Source: Semisulcospira habei
Taxonomy: Eukaryota > Mollusca > Gastropoda > Semisulcospiridae
Direction: 5' to 3'
DNA: 64,000 nucleotides
NCBI GenBank assembly: GCA_036245525.1
Contig: BTPG01000005.1
Location: 123,608,558 to 123,672,557 of the forward strand
Every line of letters begins with the position of its first letter. The first letter of the stretch is position 1. Made by a program: the position numbers and the translations under genes. Below are positions 1 through 9,324 of this stretch, one piece after another. A model generated the notes under the pieces. The model was given only the letters and a program-made list of their open reading frames with translations, was not told the origin of the DNA and did no database searches.

Positions 1-470
1 CGCTTCGTGACGATTCTTATCAGATGCTTGTGACGCAAATGATGGTTTAAATATCAGTTTGAGTTATCGTGAAAATGTCATTTCTCTGCGCGTAAAAGTT
101 CAAACGTGTTTCAGTTACACCACAGCGTTGTGCCATTGACCCGCACGTCAATATTATGTAACTATTTCAGTATTTATCTTTACTATTACAGGCAGAAAGA
201 CAAACTGTGCTCATGAAAAATGCATAAAGGAACGCTTTTGGGAAAATGTGCATTACGCAGAAATGTATACCAAGCTCACGCTATGCTTTATTAACGTTTC
301 GTCACTTTTACGTTCAGAAACCTACAGGAATGTTTATGTCCTACAGATTTCCCCTAGTTCATAGTGTGAAAGGCTCTAACGAACACAATACTGGAATCAT
401 CTTTAACAAACACTCGTTGAATTGTATTTTGGATCGGTGAAGCTGCAGATTGTGTATTCAAAACAAACCC
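1..470. other. no gene recognised
   Basis: Unique-looking AT-rich sequence. I see no coding exon, RNA gene or repeat belonging to the families found elsewhere in the window. Confidence 0.5.
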
Positions 471-474
471 ACCT

Positions 475-532
475 GTGTGATGGTCTGTGGTTTAGGCCGA
501 AGGCCGTAAGGTTCAAAATAACAGACCAGCAC
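475..532. mobile_element. family F foldback MITE, left arm partly lost
   Basis: The right arm reads ccgtaaggttcaaaataac then agaccagcacg; the left arm keeps tggtctgtgg. Compared with the intact copy at 62474-62536, about 15 bp of the left arm is missing. Confidence 0.65.
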
Positions 533-747
533 GCAATTGTATCCATCTGGCTCGATCTGGACATGAAACGTTTGAGCACCAACACCGCCAATCCAAACGC
601 AACAAGGACTAAAAGAACAGACCCAATAAGCAAGGACCCTCAGGCAGACGTCGGCCATAGTCAGCCCGTGAAACCATTGCTGACCGGGCTCGTAGCAAAC
701 AAACAAAAAATGCATCCTCCATCCAGCCCTAGTAGTGCAAGGGTTAA

Positions 748-953
748 CTTATTCTACCCCAGACACACCACAGCAAGATATTGATCGACCATGATAGTTC
801 AAGGGTGATGCCAGAATAGCTTGGCGCCTATGGGCGCCAAGCTATTCTGGCATCACCCTTGAACTATCATGGTCGATCTGTGTCCTGCACTGCAATGCAG
901 TCTTCAGAGGGCAACGGCAAAATTTGGGGATTTCGGTGATGGGGTAGAATGAG
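748..953. mobile_element. family A foldback MITE, complete
   Basis: TTAA at 744-747 and 954-957 flank the element. Ends cttattctacccc and ggggtagaatgag match at 12 of 13 positions. The core hairpin at 783-878 has perfect 46-bp arms and a 4-base loop. The step gggtgatgcc is mirrored by ggcatcaccc, a two-arm change from the usual ggtggtgcc. Confidence 0.9.
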
Positions 954-1259
954 TTAAACAGAAACACGGTCAACCCAAACACAAATTTCCCGCCGTCATT
1001 CCAGGACCTGTTATGTGCCATTATCTGTACTGCAAATGGTCGGCGTGGGACCAGCTTTCATTTCTTGTCGCCGACTGTCTCGGCAACTCGGGTCCAAACG
1101 CAACCATTAAATACACTTGCAAGTGAGGCCACTCCTTCCTACGTCTGATCGCTATCTTGTGTATACATATTTTTAGTGCTTGCCTGCTGGATCAGTCAGT
1201 GTCACCACTTCCAGTCCAAACGCAAGGACAATTAGGCTCAAATTATGCTCAAACGTTAA

Positions 1260-1311
1260 CCTTTTCCTACAGAAATCATCGCGACTAAAACCGCTACCGA
1301 CACGAAAAGGG
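1260..1311. mobile_element. family C MITE, one arm deleted
   Basis: TTAA flanks both sides (1256-1259, 1312-1315). Only one arm (atcatcgcgactaaaaccgc and onward) and the outermost ccttttcc remain of the normal 84-bp hairpin. Confidence 0.75.
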
Positions 1312-1519
1312 TTAATCCCTTCATTGTTTTCTTCTTTCGGTATTTCAAAATTCGACATCTGTCTTGAATTTGTGGCCTGCTGTGCCGTGAAACTCAAAAT
1401 AACGTCACGCATCACAGTGTGAACGTCATTAATCGAAAGCGAGCCTTCCTGAGACCTTCACCTCATGAATATTCCAGAGAATTGCGGACAAAAAGACATG
1501 GGAAGGAGAGACGTGCTAC

Positions 1520-1592
1520 GCTTATTCTGACACCACGCGTCAACTATCCTCTTCGATTCGTCTTCAGTTGTGGTGTGCCGGGGCTGAATGTG
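1520..1592. mobile_element. family A fragment
   Basis: Retains the outer end gtggtgtgccggggctgaat next to TTAA at 1593-1596. The hairpin core is lost. It shares its TTAA with the following family D element. Confidence 0.5.
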
Positions 1593-1596
1593 TTAA

Positions 1597-1669
1597 CGCA
1601 TTCAAGACATGCTACGTCCGGATACGCGGCATAAAGCCGAGTATCCGGATGCGGCGCGTCTCGAATGAG
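1597..1669. mobile_element. family D foldback MITE, complete
   Basis: A 73-bp near-palindrome flanked by TTAA (1593-1596, 1670-1673). The central arms are tccggatacgcggc and gccgagtatccgga; the right terminus is gtctcgaatgag. Confidence 0.85.
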
Positions 1670-1885
1670 TTAACACGCATAGGTTTCCTGGAGTGATGTT
1701 CGCTACTCAGGAATATTCATGAGGTGCAGAGAGGTCTGAGGAAGCCTCCGCTATCGATTTGTGACGTCTTAACTTTGGTGTGACGTTATTGTGAGTAACA
1801 CTGACGTCACTGCAGGCTATGAATCCAAGTGAAATGCAAGAGAAAAAAAAGAGCAAAACAAAAAATGACGTCAGAAAAAAAAATG

Positions 1886-2066
1886 TGTGTAGATATTGTG
1901 TATTCTTCATGAGCGAGCGAAATCGAGGCTTAATTCTTGGGACCTTCATGTCATTGATCGGGTCGCCGCGACCGACAGGTCGCGGTGACTCGAACAATGA
2001 GGTGAAGGTCCCAAGAATTAAGCATCGCTTTCGCTCGCTCATTAACAATATTCTATATCCACACCA
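1886..2066. repeat. long imperfect hairpin of an unclassified type
   Basis: Arms of about 85 bp share gagcgagcgaaa, cttaattcttgggacctt and catgtcatt/aatgaggtg in inverted order, around a centre with cgcgacc/ggtcgcg. No other copy was seen, so it may be a single-copy MITE or a local inverted duplication. Confidence 0.7.
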
Positions 2067-2325
2067 CACCTAAATCAGGATGTGACAGAATATTGCAAAG
2101 TTCGATCACGACTGACTTTATGAGGGCTGCGGGGGGTTTCACAACTATGCTCCGATAATGTGAGCGTGTGATTGCTCAGGCCTGGACTAATGTTCTGCGA
2201 AGACCTTAATATTGCCGCCCCAAACCTCCCCTAGTCTCCGTCTCCCTCTCCTGAAAAAGTAATTCGAACGCCGAAGGCTAGGATTAGGCAATCAGCCGTT
2301 ACTTGGCAATATCTAGTACAGTGTA

Positions 2326-2416
2326 CGTGTATGTTAATGTTAGAGAAAAGCGCGATTTTCATGGCATAAAATTGAAAATCTTGCTATTCTGAACTATGGG
2401 TGTACTGGCTGTTTGT
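2326..2416. mobile_element. family H foldback, degraded
   Basis: Segments gagaaaagcgcgattttcat and gtactggctgtttgtcaaat match the family H arms seen intact at 18108-18213. Much of the pairing is lost. Confidence 0.5.
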
Positions 2417-2469
2417 CAAATCGCTGCAGCAATAGTCTGCAAGCTCCGGACTATTGTGAAATGGAATTG

Positions 2470-2545
2470 TACAGTGGGAGACAATTATGTCGACCATGGT
2501 CGTTCAAAGGTAGTGTCTGATTAACTTCATCAAACACTTACACTC
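2470..2545. mobile_element. family A fragment, degraded
   Basis: Contains gtcgaccatggtcgttcaaa and a weak gtagtgtctgattaa core. It ends at TTAA 2546-2549, which it shares with the next element. Confidence 0.4.
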
Positions 2546-2549
2546 TTAA

Positions 2550-2605
2550 CCCTTGAACTCCCAGAGCTAAATGACTTCCATTCCATAGGTCTGGGAATCC
2601 AAGGG
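2550..2605. mobile_element. family K MITE, partly deleted
   Basis: TTAA flanks both sides (2546-2549, 2606-2609). Ends cccttgaactccc and gggaatccaaggg. It includes gctaaatgacttccattc, also found in the K copy at 37558-37716. The inner right arm is missing. Confidence 0.65.
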
Positions 2606-2609
2606 TTAA

Positions 2610-2826
2610 CTCTCGCTCAGTGCCAGATGACGCAGGCTGTGTTTCTGCCATCTTCGTTAATTGAAGACAAACAAAAAAACAACTCTAGATGTCCCAGGAA
2701 CGTGCCTTCGAAGTGGTGTCAGCAAGAGACATAGATCCTCATGAGCCCTGCAGTTGCGGGGGCTCATGAGGATCTATACCTCTTGCAGCTGGGTAGTGTT
2801 CACATCCTCACGGCACTAAACGAGTT
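2610..2826. mobile_element. family B foldback MITE, near complete
   Basis: Core hairpin at 2722-2786 (tagatcctcatgagccc paired with ggggctcatgaggatcta). The long outer arm carries cagtgccag and an internal TTAA. The right end ggcactaaacgag abuts TTAA 2827-2830 and the left end abuts TTAA 2606-2609. Confidence 0.8.
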
Positions 2827-3423
2827 TTAAAATAAAAAATAAAAAAAATAATTAAAAAAAAAAAAAAAACATGCCCATCTCGGATTAATAAGTTTCACGT
2901 GGAAAAAAAACTTCACTAAAATATGTCATGGCAACATCACTTCCGGCTGGGAAAAGAAAAACATTTGGGACGATAAACATGTTTGTCCTGAAAACATGAA
3001 GGTAATCCGGACGTTACAGCGCAATAAGTCAGTCTTACTGTGGCCTCAATGTTCTAACCAACAATAAATAAGCTCCGTTCTGTTGCATCTCCATTGTTCC
3101 AAATCCCCGCACACTAAACAACGCTATAACTCGCCTTCGCTGAAGCCCGAAAATATATGGCGGAAATCATTCAAAGACGAAAGACGACTGCGGTATGTGG
3201 GCTAAGATCGCAACCAATTGTTGAAGCCTATAAGGAAAGTGATCATTGTTTTTCTCCAAAAGATTACAAAGGCTACGTGCAGACAAACCCCAATGTTTAT
3301 GGGTCAATATCAAAGTAACAACAGCATTTACCAGAGAGCTGAGGCTGGATCAGACGTGGGAGGATTTCTCTGAGATTGGAAGGGATGAGGAAATCGACGC
3401 TAACGACAAAATCCACTCATCAG

Positions 3424-3489
3424 CGAGAAGCGTAGATCCTCATGAGCCCACGCATGCTACTTGAGCTCATGATGATCTACGCCTCTTGC
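3424..3489. mobile_element. family B core hairpin
   Basis: Arms gcgtagatcctcatgagc and gctcatgatgatctacgc. The change from gcatag to gcgtag is matched by ctacgc in the other arm. Element ends are not clear. Confidence 0.7.
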
Positions 3490-3548
3490 CTGAAACATTA
3501 ATGTCGATGTTTCTTCGACGGAGACAGTTGTGGGTGCTCTGTCTAATA

Positions 3549-4035
3549 ATAATAATAATAATAATGAGTATTTATATAGCGCTTAATCTTACTCAAAAGC
3601 TCTAAGCGCTTTACAATCTGTACACAAAAATAAAAATACAATGACATATGCACATAACAAACAAAGCACAATGCCCGAACACACCACTTTTACAATAAAC
3701 TAAACAACAATACATACATAATAATTTATATTCTAATTAACATTCAGTCTAAACAAGGAGGATTGCAGAACTACAACTAAGGCATCAAACACTGGCAGTT
3801 ATTCAAAGTAAAGCTTGAAGAGGTGAGTTTTCAACGACCTCTTAAAGTCAGAGACAGACTCACTGTTTCTGACCTCAAGAGGAAGTGTATTCCATAACAC
3901 TGGGGCTTGATAAACAAAAGTGCGCTGACCAAATGTCTAGTATGGAACCTGAAGCAGTGACTCACTCACAAACTTCTTACAAGTTTGAGAATCTGTCCTT
4001 CAGTCACATCAGTCATGGGGGATAACCTCTGCCGT
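3549..4035. repeat. widespread marine-invertebrate interspersed repeat
   Basis: Begins with (AAT)n then gagtatttatatagcgctta and ctctaagcgctttacaa, followed by a body with ggtgagttttcaacgacctc and gaagtgtattccataacac. From general knowledge this module recurs in many aquatic animal genomes. Its exact Repbase class was not determined. No ORF is seen. Confidence 0.6.
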
Positions 4036-4154
4036 ACGATGTATTTGCATTGACAGAACATATATATAATATGACAGAAACATCGTTCTGCTCACGTTTG
4101 ACGCGTCATATGCATCAAACTGCTCTATGTGAGACCAGTCAAGTTTGTGTTTTT

Positions 4155-4345
4155 ATTGGTTGGTTGCTTGGTTGTTTGGTTGCTGGATGCTGGTTGCTTG
4201 GTTGGATGGATGGCTGGTTGGTTGGATGGTTGGTTGGCTAGAGGGTTGATTGGTTGCTTGGATGGTTGGTTGCTTGGTTGGTTGGGGGAATGGGTGGGTG
4301 GTATGTGGGTCGGTCGGTCGGTCGATTGGTGGGTCGGTTGCTTAG
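4155..4345. repeat. (TTGG)n-like degenerate microsatellite
   Basis: Imperfect TTGG/TTGC/TGGA repetition over about 190 bp. The Trp/Leu/Gly-rich and Pro/Thr-rich reading frames across it are products of the repeat, not genes. Confidence 0.9.
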
Positions 4346-4348
4346 TTG

Positions 4349-4459
4349 CCCAGTAAGCAAAGCTTCTCGGGCCCACGTAGGCCACAGTGGGCACGCGCAC
4401 GACAGTGCGTGGACCCGCCGCTGCGGCCGTCGTGGGCCCGAACACGTTTTGCTACTGGG
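4349..4459. mobile_element. family E foldback MITE
   Basis: Ends cccagtaagcaaagc and acgttttgctactggg. Inner arms are rich in gggcccacg/cgtgggccc around a gcgcacgacagtgcgt centre. GC content is far above the surroundings. No clear target duplication. Confidence 0.8.
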
Positions 4460-4964
4460 GTGGCTGGCTGACTGGCTGGCTGCTTGGTTAGCGGTTGGCC
4501 GTTTTATCTTATTAGACTGGGAGTTCAGTGGGTACTACTACTTATTCCAGTTTACTGGCACCGAGGTGATCGGGGTAGATAGAGTATTTAGTGCATTTAT
4601 AACATTTTTCGATAGAGGCGTCTAACAACCTAGAAAAGTCGGCCAGTTCCATTTCCTGGTTCAGTGCCGGAAGTGAGGAAGCCAGAACTGTTTACGGCTA
4701 ATCCGGCATGTCGTAAAACAAGCGGGAAGGATTGCACACGTGACACGGCATATTGGGAAGATCTTTGATTTGTTGCCGACCGGCCTGCACCGAAATTGCA
4801 CAAATTGAAGTACCGAGAGAATTCGCTTTCGTGGATGGATTTGTAGAAGTTGTCTTTAGTTTACGTGCAGCCCTCTCAGTCCAGCCAGCAGCTAAAAAAT
4901 GTTGTTTCTGAAGCTCACTTCTGATGACCAAGTCTGTCTGAGTACACGGCTATGATTAATGCCA

Positions 4965-5068
4965 GCAAGAGGCATATATCCTCAAGAGCCCCCGCGCATG
5001 CGGGGGCTCTTGATGATCTATGTCTCTTGCATTTAGATGTTGCTTGCGGTGCTCCGGCGGTGAAAAGG
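4965..5068. mobile_element. family B foldback MITE, long arm missing
   Basis: Core 4965-5030 pairs ctcaagagccccc with gggggctcttga, a two-arm change from the usual catgag. The short outer arm ends ggcggtgaaaagg next to TTAA 5069-5072. Confidence 0.75.
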
Positions 5069-5072
5069 TTAA

Positions 5073-5710
5073 ATAGGGTCATTGGACGCCAGCGAAATGT
5101 ACCGTGAGTGTAGAAAATGATGATGATGTATGAGAGAGGTGCAATTTTCGACACGGATCGTGTGTATTTGCTGTGGCGATAGTATCAATCTTACAGCTGT
5201 GCAGAAAGTCTGATTATATCTGAGTACTTCATTTGACATCTTATAGGCAACAAAGGGTTATAATAGTTAATTATGTATACACTTTATAAGTGTTTCTGAA
5301 TGCCTTATTATAACAGTGTACGAAATTGAGCACTAACGTACATTTGTTTAATGAAAATGGTTGAATGTAAAGAAAAAAATGAGTGCCCTATCTGCTTTTC
5401 TTCTCCGTACTAGTAAACTACTACGTAGGAGAGTACCCCGATAGGTTAAGGGTAGTAAAGCACCACTGTTGCGCGCCTACTCACAGGTTTTGTGAGAAGA
5501 ATGAAAAGAAGGGCAGACCATTCAGTAAAGGCAGAACAAACACTGAAAATCTGTTTTATTGTCGAATTTTAGCACTCATAACATTTTTTGCGCAATGCAT
5601 CTTTAAATAACTTTAAGTATACAGTCTAGTAAATATAAATCCATCCCCAAACAACCAAATCACTTGCCTGTGGATAACGTTTTGTCATAAAAGACGTGTA
5701 AAGCATATAA
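5073..5710. other. no gene recognised
   Basis: AT-rich sequence without coding similarity, RNA gene or family repeat that I can support. Confidence 0.5.
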
Positions 5711-5714
5711 TAAA

Positions 5715-5798
5715 CCCTTTGGCTACCAGTAGAGGTTTTAGTCGCGATGATTCCTGCAGGATTCATCGCGACAGAAACTGCTACTGACAGCGAAAGGG
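5715..5798. mobile_element. family C foldback MITE, full length
   Basis: 84 bp, ends cccttt and aaaggg, flanked by TAAA (5711-5714) and TTAA (5799-5802). Arms include tcgcgatgattcctgcagg and its inverse with a few mismatches. Confidence 0.85.
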
Positions 5799-5850
5799 TT
5801 AACGATAAGTGACGATAAGTAACATCTTCTAAATGTCATAGCTGTTTTAA

Positions 5851-6030
5851 CCCATTCACGGCCAGTTGTCGCAGTGTTTTTGAAATCATTGAAAATTCAA
5901 CGTCCAAAATCTCTAACCGACAAAAGAAACAGGACACAAAGTGATTTCAGCAAGGGGCATAGATCTTCATGAGGGGGCCTCATGAGGATCTATGCCTCTT
6001 GCACTTGGGTGGCGATGAATTTTTCTAGAG
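5851..6030. mobile_element. family B foldback MITE, right end eroded
   Basis: Starts after TTAA 5847-5850 with cccattcacggccag. Core 5950-6002 has catagatcttcatgagg paired with cctcatgaggatctatg and a shortened GC centre. The far end cannot be fixed. Confidence 0.7.
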
Positions 6031-6674
6031 GTGTCAAAACTAGATAAATTTGCACAGTTGGACTCTACACCTGCCACCAAAAATTACGCGCCGTAAATTG
6101 TAAGTGTTCAAGATATCAGCTGGGCTACTTTCAAGTTCCACGGATAACAGAACGGATTTTGTTTTCAAATTCTCGAGATTGCGAGTCTTGGCAGGGTACA
6201 CCAGCAAGGCGGTAATAACACCCGTGCTGTAAAGTTCTGCTCGGTGCATCTGCCTCTGATCCACGAATGAAGACAACGGGGCTTTGAATCCTAACTCCAG
6301 ATAAACCTGCGAAACACCAAATAAAATCGGCGTGAATATACGCAAAGCGATAAACTGGCCTGCACTAACTGACAGTCCAAAGGCCGCAAGACGCGATTCC
6401 CGTCCAAGACAACAGAATTATGGAGTGTGAATTTTCACCAGTCCCCCCCCCCCCCCCTTTCAAAGACGCTTTGATTTTCACACGCATATGACACAATAGC
6501 CGGAGATGATAGCTCCCACAACAGGGACACAGTCTCTATCGAAGCCCTCGCCCTCACGGGAGAGTCATTGGTCAACTGACTTTAAACTGCATTTTAATAA
6601 ATAAATAAATAAAAATAATGGTTATGAATATCCCTGGGCGACAAAATGGTGACAGTTGTCACTGAAAAGTCGCA

Positions 6675-6864
<190 letters not shown>

Positions 6865-6932
6865 TTTTTGTCCACTAAAACTGTAGAACCATGTACTGCC
6901 AGTGGGCATTAATTTCATCAATGTGCGATTTA

Positions 6933-7143
6933 CATCCTTGACTGCCGAGAGAAAGGTGCAGCAAATCCAACTGTGCAAGAGACATGGATCCTCATGAGCC
7001 CCCGCAGTTGCGGGGGCTCATGAAGATCCATGCCTCTTGCTGACACCATTGCGTATCCGTGTTCCTTGGACGGCTGGCCTTCGATAGCGTTGAATTGACG
7101 AAGATTTCAGAAACACCGTCTGCGTCCGCCGGCAGTGGAATGG
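6933..7143. mobile_element. family B foldback MITE, complete
   Basis: Flanked by TTTA (6929-6932) and TTAA (7144-7147). Ends include tgactgccgag and cggcagtggaatgg. Core 6975-7040 pairs catggatcctcatgagcc with ggctcatgaagatccatg. The long arm carries gaagatttcagaaacacc. A good reference copy for the family. Confidence 0.9.
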
Positions 7144-7385
7144 TTAAAGATGTCATTTGCCCCTCCCCCCCCCCCCCCCCCCCCCACCCCACCAAAAAAA
7201 ATTCAGCTTCACCGTACGTAATTTGGGCATATCAACCAAAACTGTAAATGTGTCAAGCGTTTGTGGTACCATCCTTCACTATAATGGTCGATATATCTCC
7301 TATAGTTGTATTTTTCCTAGGCTGAGACCTTGGGGTGGGGTGGGGGGGGGGGGGAAGGGATGACTGCTGATAGGCCAACAAGATC

Positions 7386-7489
7386 TATACTGATTAACAA
7401 AAGAAATTCGAACTTTTTGAAGTCATCGGAAACACTTTAGTGTTTACGATGATTCCAAAAATGTCACATTTCTTTTGCTCTTCAGTATA
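7386..7489. mobile_element. family I foldback MITE (TA type)
   Basis: Termini tatactgattaac and gctcttcagtata; arms meet at aaacactttagtgttt. Ends beginning TATACTG suggest TA target use, as in Tc1/mariner-derived MITEs. That assignment is inference. Confidence 0.8.
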
Positions 7490-7727
7490 TGGTCATTTTC
7501 TATTACTACGGAGTACGGTTCCATTCCTTACTACTGCTTTTTTGTCTACCGCATTAAAAATACGGTAGACTTTGAAATGGGGCTGGTCGGAGCACATTCC
7601 GGAGTATGCACATGATGGTTTTGGCGTGCGGGGCAGATATTCTGGCAAAGAAATAACAAGATTAAAATGACGTCACGTGTAGCTACACAAGCCTTGCTTG
7701 AGAACATCTTTTTGGCGCCAAAGCGCC

Positions 7728-7905
<178 letters not shown>

Positions 7906-8159
7906 CAGCAACTAGAGCCCGCGTTTGAGGACGGACAAGCTTGAAATTTTAAAATATTGTCCTTAAAAGAATTATATCGAGACCCTTTTTTCGATTTTTG
8001 GATTAAGATGCTCATTGGCGAGAAAGTGCCCGTTTCAGTCACAAAAACCAGTTGATCCACACTTGATTCCGTATTTTTTCTTATTATTACTAGATATTTT
8101 GCATATAGCCAGATAAAAGGGAGATATTGAATGAGTTCGTTAACCAGCATTGTACCTCT

Positions 8160-8640
8160 AGAACATTTTGAGTGATAATTAAATATTTTAGGAAAAAAAT
8201 ATATTTTCATGTTTTGGGGATTAATTTCACGAATTATATGGGTTAATCTTAAAACAATTGAATCTTTTTTTTTACGAAAAAAAACAACAATCTTCCCATT
8301 AAAAATCGCATGATTTTTCATATACGGTGTTTACGTAAGCCTACAGTTTGTCTCGGCTGTCGGATACGATTAGGTCAATTGTGAACTGTATGCCCTAGGT
8401 GTGAAAATCAGACAATTTTCTGCACCACTTTTTCGGAGTCATTTGTAAAACAGCTAACATATCTTAAATATTTCTTTTATTTTTAAAAAAAAAAGCTATC
8501 TTCTCATTAATACCCACATGATTTTTCATAAACAGTGTTTGCATAAGCCTGCTCTTTGTCCCGGCCCTGGGGTAGGATTAGGTCAAATTGTGACCTATAA
8601 GCGTGAAAATTAGCAAGAAAATTGCAAAGTTGATCCTTTG
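8160..8640. repeat. diverged tandem duplication, about 208-bp period
   Basis: The segment from tcttcccatt (8291) recurs as tcttctcatt (8499). Both copies contain catgatttttcat, gtttacgtaagcct-like and gattaggtca-like blocks in the same order. No coding signal. Confidence 0.6.
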
Positions 8641-8795
8641 ACACGTCAGATGTTAGTACTGCGATGAGTGACGTATAACATCGAGTAGTCACTATGAACA
8701 CGGCGTCCTGGGACTAATTATGCCATGACGTGAAACTTCATGAAGTGACGTCATTTCGCTGCTCGTGCTATTGTTCTTCTTCAGAATAGTTATGC

Positions 8796-9040
8796 TACGC
8801 CAGACCACAGAGCTTACGAATGGCGGGAATCGCCGTGTGTCCGTCTTTATTTCTGTGTACCAGTGTGTGGATCAGAGGGTGAGTTAGAGTAGAAGGAAAT
8901 GGATTCCTGTCGCTACACCAGCCCACAGAGCGTACTAATGGCGGGACGCGCCGTGTTACCGTCTTTATTTGTGTGCGCCGACGTGTGTATTGATCAGAGG
9001 TTGGTTTAGAAGGTAGAGAGGCGAGGGAAATGGATCAGCA
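8796..9040. repeat. diverged tandem duplication, about 118-bp period
   Basis: Two units share ccacagag, aatggcggga, ccgtctttatttgtg-like and ggaaatggat blocks in order, starting at about 8796 and 8914. Confidence 0.7.
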
Positions 9041-9215
9041 TGATAAACCTAAAAATATGAACAACTCTGAATGTTCCGAAAAGATAAACGCATCTGCGCT
9101 CCAAACAATGCGGTAGACTTTGGGATGAAATCCTCATCTTGTTCATATCTACAGTACACTTTATGTTGCGATGGACGACTTTCAGATGTGGGCGCTTTGA
9201 CCATAAGGCGCAAGT

Positions 9216-9324
9216 CCCAGTAAGCAGAGGTCCTCGGGCCCACGACGGCCGCACTAGGCTCGCGCACGATAGTGCGCGGGCCGACTGCGGCCGTCCTGGG
9301 CTCGAAGACGTTTTGATACTGAGG
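9216..9324. mobile_element. family E foldback MITE
   Basis: cccagtaagcagagg opens and acgttttgatactgag closes. Inner arms cgggcccacgacggccgc and gcggccgtcctgggctcg. The RTE-like insertion duplicated gtattacatgggt immediately to its right. Confidence 0.8.

Larger units (their letters stand above)
1427..1757. mobile_element. inverted-repeat element holding nested MITE material
   Basis: About 50-bp imperfect arms at 1427-1480 and 1700-1757 share cacctcatgaatattcc and a cttcctgagacc-like segment in inverted orientation. A family A remnant and a complete family D element lie between them. Family not recognised. Confidence 0.5.

Noticed and set aside
422..784. 120-codon frame near the window start
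   Set aside because: It reads through family F and the start of family A and has no domain.
4125..4625. Trp/Leu/Gly-rich or Pro/Thr/Asn-rich proteins
   Set aside because: Composition follows the TTGG-type simple repeat; no domain or splice support.
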